Part shown: in pieces, positions 60,093 to 64,000 of the stretch
Layout of the letters: the number at the start of each line of letters is the position of its first letter
How positions within the stretch are numbered: the stretch's first letter is position 1
Assembly: GCA_963851405.1 (NCBI GenBank)
Contig: CAWKPB010000001.1
Location: forward strand, 434,001-498,000
DNA length: 64,000 nucleotides
Direction: 5' to 3'
From: JANPBY01 sp963851405
GTDB lineage: Bacteria; Actinomycetota; Actinomycetes; DATJPE01
Notes under the pieces: model-generated
What the model saw: only the letters and a program-made list of their open reading frames with translations
The model's database searches: none
What the model was told of the DNA's origin: nothing
Position numbers and translations under genes: made by a program

Positions 60093-61691
60093 TCAGTCGT
60101 CTTCGCCTTCGTCTAAACCATGTTCGACCTCGGCAGCTGACTGGCCGACCGAGAGGCCGCCCACGTCGGAGCCGACCGGCACGGCGTACAGGCTGACGTC
60201 GTCGCTGGTCAGACACTTCCCCGTCGCGAGGTCGAAGCGCCACCCGTGTTGGTCGCACACCAGTTCCGCTCCCTCGAGGTGGCCGAACTGCGCGAGGTCG
60301 GCGGAAAGATGGGGGCAGCGCCGTTGCACCAGCCAGTCGTCAAACCGCCAGAGCTCGTGCACCTGTCGGTCGGCGGTCAACCAGTCCTCGACGTACTGAG
60401 CTCGTTCCTGCGACAGGGCCTTGAACCATGTATAGACGTGCTCGTTGTAGGGCCCCCGCCGTCGAGCGGTGAACCGGCACGAAAGGAACAGCGAATTGAC
60501 CCAGTCCGGCTCTCGGGCCACGACGCAGGTCCGCACCAACCGATCTTCGATCATGAACTCGTAGCGGCACGGCTGCCCGTCATCGGCTATCACCTGTCGC
60601 TCCTGGAAGTCGAGGACGATGCGCTCGGATCCCAGGTCGAGCAGCACCCGCTCCCCCAGACGCGCGCACAGGTGCTGGGCGATGTCCATGAGTGGCTCGA
60701 ACCACGCTTTGATCTGCGGGAGCAAGGGCGATTCGCCCACGCTCCACTTCTGCTTTTCGGCCTCGATACGTGCCGCCCACCGTTGTTGATAGGCCGTCAA
60801 GTAGCCGCGCTTATCGCTGAAGATCCGCTCGATCTCGCCGCCGTCGAGCGTGTGATCGATCCTCGGGTCCCCCTGCCCTAGGACGACACTCGACCCTGGG
60901 ACGAGTAGGTGACCCCGGTCGTGGCCCTGCTCGAGCATGAAGTCGAGAAACACTGGCGTATCCGGAAAGGCGTTCCCTGGTTGGCCGAAGTCATTGAGCT
61001 CCATCAATGGCTCATCGATGAACCCCGGGGGGCCGGCATGCGGAAATACGTGGTCAGCTCCGATGGCCTTCACGTAGCGGTAGGCGCGCTCAAGACCACG
61101 ACGTCGTTTTTGCTCCCCGAGGGCCACCTTGGCTCGCTCGGGGAGGTCATAGACCGCGGGGTACCAGATGGCCCCCGAGAACTGCAGCCAGTGCGCATCG
61201 AAGTGCCCAAAATTGGCCAGGACTTCGAGGTCGGGCGGGCGCGCATCGTTCATGTTAAGGATCCGGACGGTGCCGTCGTCCACCGCAAGACAGGAATCCC
61301 CGATGGGACCGTCATTGGGGGCCGAGAGAGCCACGATCATGATGCGTAACCCATCGAGCTCCACCGGCTCACCGCTCACCGTCTCGACAAACCTCGTGAA
61401 ACCCAAGCCCTGCAAGGCGTGCTTCAGATGTGGCAGGGCGTAGCCCGGAAGCAGGACGGTCGTGTCCTTACGCATGTGCCGGGACAACCAAACTGGATCA
61501 AAGTGGTCGAGGTGCAGGTGGCTGACGTAGAGGTAGTCCGACGCTCCGATCAGCTCGGCGTCGAGTTGGTCGTTCGCCGGAAAGGGAACCCACGAAGCGA
61601 AGTACGCGGGGTTGAACCACGGGTCACACGTAATGGTTCCGGCGTGGGTCTCGATGTGCAGGCCAGCATGACCGATGTTGGTCACCTTCAT
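60093..61691 (-). CDS. Metallo-beta-lactamase fold protein fused to a Rieske [2Fe-2S] domain
   Basis: 532 aa from ATG 61691 (the open extension to 61742 is rejected). N-terminal half is a UlaG-like MBL fold: KVTNIGHAGLHIETHAGT, then SHLHLDHFDP with His58, His60, Asp62 and His63, followed by DVFPHAGPPGF-like His residues around 250. The C-terminal ~110 residues are a Rieske domain with Cys459-x-His461 (RRCPHLS) and Cys479-x2-His482 (VCDQHGWRFD), all four cluster ligands. MBL first and Rieske last is the reverse of the CMP-Neu5Ac hydroxylase order. Reaction unknown; oxygenase-like chemistry is a guess. Confidence 0.88.
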   Translation of the reverse strand: MKVTNIGHAGLHIETHAGTITCDPWFNPAYFASWVPFPANDQLDAELIGASDYLYVSHLHLDHFDPVWLSRHMRKDTTVLLPGYALPHLKHALQGLGFTRFVETVSGEPVELDGLRIMIVALSAPNDGPIGDSCLAVDDGTVRILNMNDARPPDLEVLANFGHFDAHWLQFSGAIWYPAVYDLPERAKVALGEQKRRRGLERAYRYVKAIGADHVFPHAGPPGFIDEPLMELNDFGQPGNAFPDTPVFLDFMLEQGHDRGHLLVPGSSVVLGQGDPRIDHTLDGGEIERIFSDKRGYLTAYQQRWAARIEAEKQKWSVGESPLLPQIKAWFEPLMDIAQHLCARLGERVLLDLGSERIVLDFQERQVIADDGQPCRYEFMIEDRLVRTCVVAREPDWVNSLFLSCRFTARRRGPYNEHVYTWFKALSQERAQYVEDWLTADRQVHELWRFDDWLVQRRCPHLSADLAQFGHLEGAELVCDQHGWRFDLATGKCLTSDDVSLYAVPVGSDVGGLSVGQSAAEVEHGLDEGEDD

Positions 61692-61800
61692 CGAGGACAA
61701 ACTCCACTTCGTCGCCGCCGGGGGTTGCCCCTCAGTCTCCACCTTGCGTGACGTGGGCCGAGGCCCGGGCGGGAGTCGGCGTGTCCCTCGCTCGAGCGGT

Positions 61801-62280
61801 TCAGCCGCCCCAGGGGTGCCACCAGGAGGCGACCCAACCCTTGTACGCCACCTTGTCCTGCTCGGTGCATGTGGCTCGATCAGGACGGGCGGCGAATTTT
61901 TTGCCGCCGTAGGCCGACCAGAACCAGGCGCCCATCTGCCACTTGCCCCGGTAGCTGCCGCCGGGGCTCACCGCTTTGCAGTTGTTGCCGCTCTCTCTCT
62001 TCGCGACCGCCTTCGCCTTAGGGGCGGACACCCAGACTCCCCGAGGAATCGTCAAGCGGTGTCGCTTGGAGGACTTCGCCTTGGTGGTGACCGTGGGATC
62101 GATGCCGGAGGCAACGGCCACCTTGGCTACCGGTGGCGCCGTGGGCGGGAGCGGAACTCCCCCGGGCCCGGTCGGCGAAATGGCGGACGCGCTGATCGGC
62201 GCCATCAGCGCGACAGCAAAGACAGCCGTAGCTGCGGCGACGCCCAAGGGGCGCGCCAGTAACAGAACTCGCATGGACAT
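61801..62280 (-). CDS. Secreted Rpf-like transglycosylase-domain protein (divergent)
   Basis: 159 aa. A signal peptide is likely at residues 1-33 (LLLARPLGVAAATAVFAVAL ... SASA). A Pro/Ala/Lys linker follows, then about 70 residues of a resuscitation-promoting-factor-like domain: Glu96 in KRESGNNCKAV fits the catalytic Glu of CESGGNW, with SYRGKWQMGAWFWSAYGG and RPDRATCTEQDKVAYKGW. Cys101 and Cys138 may pair. Ends SWWHPWGG, unlike standard Rpf. GGAGG lies 8 nt before ATG 62280, just after the riboswitch. It would act on cell-wall peptidoglycan; activity is inferred. Confidence 0.82.
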   Translation of the reverse strand: MSMRVLLLARPLGVAAATAVFAVALMAPISASAISPTGPGGVPLPPTAPPVAKVAVASGIDPTVTTKAKSSKRHRLTIPRGVWVSAPKAKAVAKRESGNNCKAVSPGGSYRGKWQMGAWFWSAYGGKKFAARPDRATCTEQDKVAYKGWVASWWHPWGG

Positions 62281-62445
62281 GCGCGAAGCCTCCGCGCCTG
62301 CGGGGTGAGCTGTCGGGTTGGGCCAGAGGTCAGGCCCGTGGCTCTCGCCACTTCACCCCGAGGACGCGGCTGGCTGTCGCGCCCGATAGTGGGTCCCCCA
62401 CTCCCGCCCAGGGTGTGTTGCCACGGTCAAGGGCGGGACTCGGCG
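62281..62445 (-). promoter_or_regulatory. c-di-AMP riboswitch (ydaO/yuaA type)
   Basis: Minus-strand leader with the hallmarks of the ydaO motif: GGGGGACCCA and GGGGTGAAGTGGC in the 5' part, then GGCCCAACCCGACAGCTCAC and CCCGCAGGCG at the 3' end, directly followed by the GGAGG of the Rpf-like gene. Such switches turn off cell-wall hydrolase genes when c-di-AMP binds in other actinobacteria. A further perfect 8-bp inverted repeat (TCCCGCCC/GGGCGGGA, 62402-62438) overlaps the 5' part of the leader. Boundaries are approximate; the 5' end is uncertain. Confidence 0.85.
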
Positions 62446-62543
62446 TGCCGACCGTGCGACCACCGCTCACGGTGGACAGAGGAACCGTATTACAGATCCG
62501 TCACGGTCGCGTCATGGGCCCGGAACTCGGGACCGCAGCGCCG

Positions 62544-63488
62544 TCACTCAACGCCCGCAGGGATCACGCCCAGCCGGCCGGCCTGGAAGTCCTCGAAGGC
62601 GGTCACGATCTCTTCGCGGCTGTTCATCACGAACGGCCCGTACGTGGCAATCGGTTCGCGAATCGGCAGGCCCCCCAACACGAGCACATCCAACGGATGA
62701 GAGACACCCGCCGCCGCCTGCACGGTGACGATGTCACCCTCGCCAAGGACTGCGAGCTGGCCCCCACTGAGCGGGGCTGGGGTAACACCGACTGTTCCGG
62801 CTCCCGAAATCCCGTACACCAGCGCGTTGAAGTCCGCCCGCCACGGCAACCGCAGTTGGGCCCCGGGTGCCAAGGTCGCGTGCAGCAACGTGATCGGCGT
62901 GTGGGTCGCACCGGGTCCATCGAATCCAGCCACCGACCCGGCGATCAGTCGCACCAACGCGCCCCCGTCGGGGGAAGTCAGCAAGGTGATGGCCCCGCCG
63001 TGAATGTCTTGATAGCGCGGGGACGTCATCTTCAGTCGGCTGGGCAGATTGACCCAGAGTTGGAATCCGTGGAACAGCCCGCCCGCCATCACGACTTCTT
63101 CCGGCGGCGCCTCGATGTGGAGCAGGCCGCTACCAGCGGTCATCCACTGGGTATCGCCCCCGGTGATGATCCCGCCACCGCCGGTCGAATCCTCATGTCG
63201 AAGAATGCCGTCGATCATGTACGTCACCGTCTCGAAACCCCGATGCGGGTGCCAGGCAGTCCCCTTGGGCTCACCGGGGGCATAGTCGATCTCCCCCATC
63301 TGATCCATATGGATGAACGGGTCCAGGGCACGTAAGTCCACGCCAGCGAAGGCGCGCCGAACGGGGAAGCCTTCCCCTTCGAGGCCTGAAGGCGCAGTCG
63401 TACGGGCGAGCACCGATCGATCAGTCGCTCCCGAAGGCTCGGGAATTCGGGGCAGGGTCAGGACATCTTCAACGGTCACGGCCGGCAT
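62544..63488 (-). CDS. Pirin family protein
   Basis: Bicupin of 314 aa. Metal-site residues typical of pirin appear in HMDQMGEIDY and WHPHRGFETVTYMIDG, with QWMTAGSGLLHIE after them. Pirins may have quercetinase-like dioxygenase activity or redox-sensing roles; which applies here cannot be told. ATG 63488 has GAGAGGTGATC before it. An inverted repeat at 63504-63523 sits just upstream. Confidence 0.94.
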   Translation of the reverse strand: MPAVTVEDVLTLPRIPEPSGATDRSVLARTTAPSGLEGEGFPVRRAFAGVDLRALDPFIHMDQMGEIDYAPGEPKGTAWHPHRGFETVTYMIDGILRHEDSTGGGGIITGGDTQWMTAGSGLLHIEAPPEEVVMAGGLFHGFQLWVNLPSRLKMTSPRYQDIHGGAITLLTSPDGGALVRLIAGSVAGFDGPGATHTPITLLHATLAPGAQLRLPWRADFNALVYGISGAGTVGVTPAPLSGGQLAVLGEGDIVTVQAAAGVSHPLDVLVLGGLPIREPIATYGPFVMNSREEIVTAFEDFQAGRLGVIPAGVE

Positions 63489-63503
63489 GTGATCACCTCT
63501 CAG

Positions 63504-63523
63504 GAGAGTTTAGTTGAACTCTC
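63504..63523. repeat. Inverted repeat upstream of the pirin gene (possible operator)
   Basis: GAGAGTT-6nt-AACTCTC is a perfect 7-bp dyad, and its right half contains the odd palindrome AGTTGAACT. It lies 16-35 bp before the pirin ATG and overlaps the stop of the upstream oxidoreductase gene. It could be an operator for a MarR-like repressor, or a weak hairpin; no regulator gene is adjacent in the window. Confidence 0.35.
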
Positions 63524-64000
63524 AATGACCTGCAAGAAATCGCCTCGGTGACAACGCGGCTACGTCCAGGGGAGCCCCGCTGAGGCTGGGTGGCGGGTCG
63601 GCTTCCAGCGTCAACGCCGCCACCAGCGCCCCTGCCGCGGGAGCGGTCTGGATCCCCACCCCGCCCAACCCCGCGAACCAGGAGAACGACGGTGCGGCCG
63701 GGTCCGGACCGAGCACCAGCTCACGGTCGGGGGCGAAGGTTCGCAACCCTGCCCACGTCGAGTTGACGGTACGCAGAGTCAAGGTCGTAGACGTGGAGAG
63801 GCGTTCCATGGCCAACGCGACGTCGATCTCGCGGGCGCGGACGTCAGCCGGAGGGCTGGGTTCCTCTTCCGCTAGGGAACAAAGCAGGCCGTCACCTTCG
63901 GGCTTGAAGTACCAGCCCTCGCCCTCGTCATGGACCAGTGGCCATTTCCTTACCTGGCGCGGATCCAGATCCGGCGGTGTCGGGACCGTAAACGCGGTAC
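63522..64000 (-). CDS. FAD-dependent amino-acid oxidase family protein (3' end only)
   Basis: The frame stays open from the stop at 63522 to the window end, so only the C-terminal ~158 residues are seen. They read WYFKPEGDGLLCSLAEEEPS and later STWAGLRTFAPDRELVLGPD with FSWFAGLGGVGIQTAPAAGA, which is the C-terminal substrate/FAD block of the DAO/DadA family. The N-terminal FAD motif lies outside the window. The substrate is unknown. Confidence 0.85.
   Translation of the reverse strand, partial: TAFTVPTPPDLDPRQVRKWPLVHDEGEGWYFKPEGDGLLCSLAEEEPSPPADVRAREIDVALAMERLSTSTTLTLRTVNSTWAGLRTFAPDRELVLGPDPAAPSFSWFAGLGGVGIQTAPAAGALVAALTLEADPPPSLSGAPLDVAALSPRRFLAGH

Noticed and set aside
59995..60100. tRNA-Arg as an integration site
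   Set aside because: No integrase gene or duplicated tRNA 3' end in the window.

Overview
This is a GC-rich, gene-dense chromosomal segment of an Actinomycetota bacterium. It carries a complete GlgE glucan operon, endonuclease NucS, a MurA with the mycobacterial-type Cys-to-Asp change, an Arg/Asn/Asp-rich Rho, many GTG starts and short GTGA/ATGA gene overlaps. As far as I recall, the overall gene order (glgP|glgE-treS-mak-glgB ... ybbN ... mutase, meaB, thiolase, epimerase ... nucS ... murA, adenosyltransferase, atp operon, wecA, glyA, prfA, rho, thrB-thrC-hom-lysA-argS) follows that of Streptomyces and relatives. No phage, transposon, CRISPR array or obvious island was found, so the window reads as conserved core chromosome.

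Region by region. 1-9.25 kb is alpha-glucan metabolism: glgP (minus, interrupted by an apparent one-base frameshift and cut by the window edge) diverges from glgE-treS-mak-glgB, the trehalose -> maltose -> maltose-1-phosphate -> branched glucan route. 9.3-16.7 kb holds a thioredoxin-TPR protein and an acyl-CoA/B12 module: an isobutyryl-CoA-mutase-like large subunit, an Rrf2-like regulator, the MeaB chaperone, an acetyl-CoA acetyltransferase, a methylmalonyl/ethylmalonyl-CoA epimerase and crotonyl-CoA carboxylase/reductase. 16.7-29.9 kb is mixed accessory metabolism: an AI-2E family membrane protein, an epimerase/reductase, two hydrolases, an SDR, a tandem-fused 3-hydroxybutyryl-CoA dehydrogenase, an aldehyde dehydrogenase, a GMC oxidoreductase, nucS and an ABC exporter. 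29.9-35.3 kb has ethylmalonyl-CoA mutase, a STAS protein, a second 3-hydroxyacyl-CoA dehydrogenase, murA and the cobalamin adenosyltransferase.

35.3-43 kb is the F1Fo ATP synthase operon (minus). It is followed upstream by wecA, glyA, a low-molecular-weight phosphatase, sua5, prmC, prfA, rpmE and rho (43-51 kb), then thrB, thrC, hom, lysA and argS (51.3-57.8 kb). The last part carries a membrane alpha/beta-hydrolase, tRNA-Arg(CCG), an MBL-Rieske fusion, a c-di-AMP riboswitch in front of a divergent Rpf-like secreted protein, a pirin and the 3' end of an FAD oxidoreductase.

Several genes fit together as a B12-dependent C4/C5 acyl-CoA network: thiolase, two HBD proteins, Ccr, epimerase, Ecm, an Icm-like mutase, MeaB and the adenosyltransferase. 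Crotonase, methylsuccinyl-CoA dehydrogenase, mesaconyl-CoA hydratase, the C4/C5 lyase and the small mutase subunit are not in the window. A second theme is promoter architecture: many genes have a TANNNT box 6-8 nt before the start codon and no Shine-Dalgarno sequence, which suggests leaderless transcripts. No clearly new multi-gene system was found; the most unusual signals are listed as findings.
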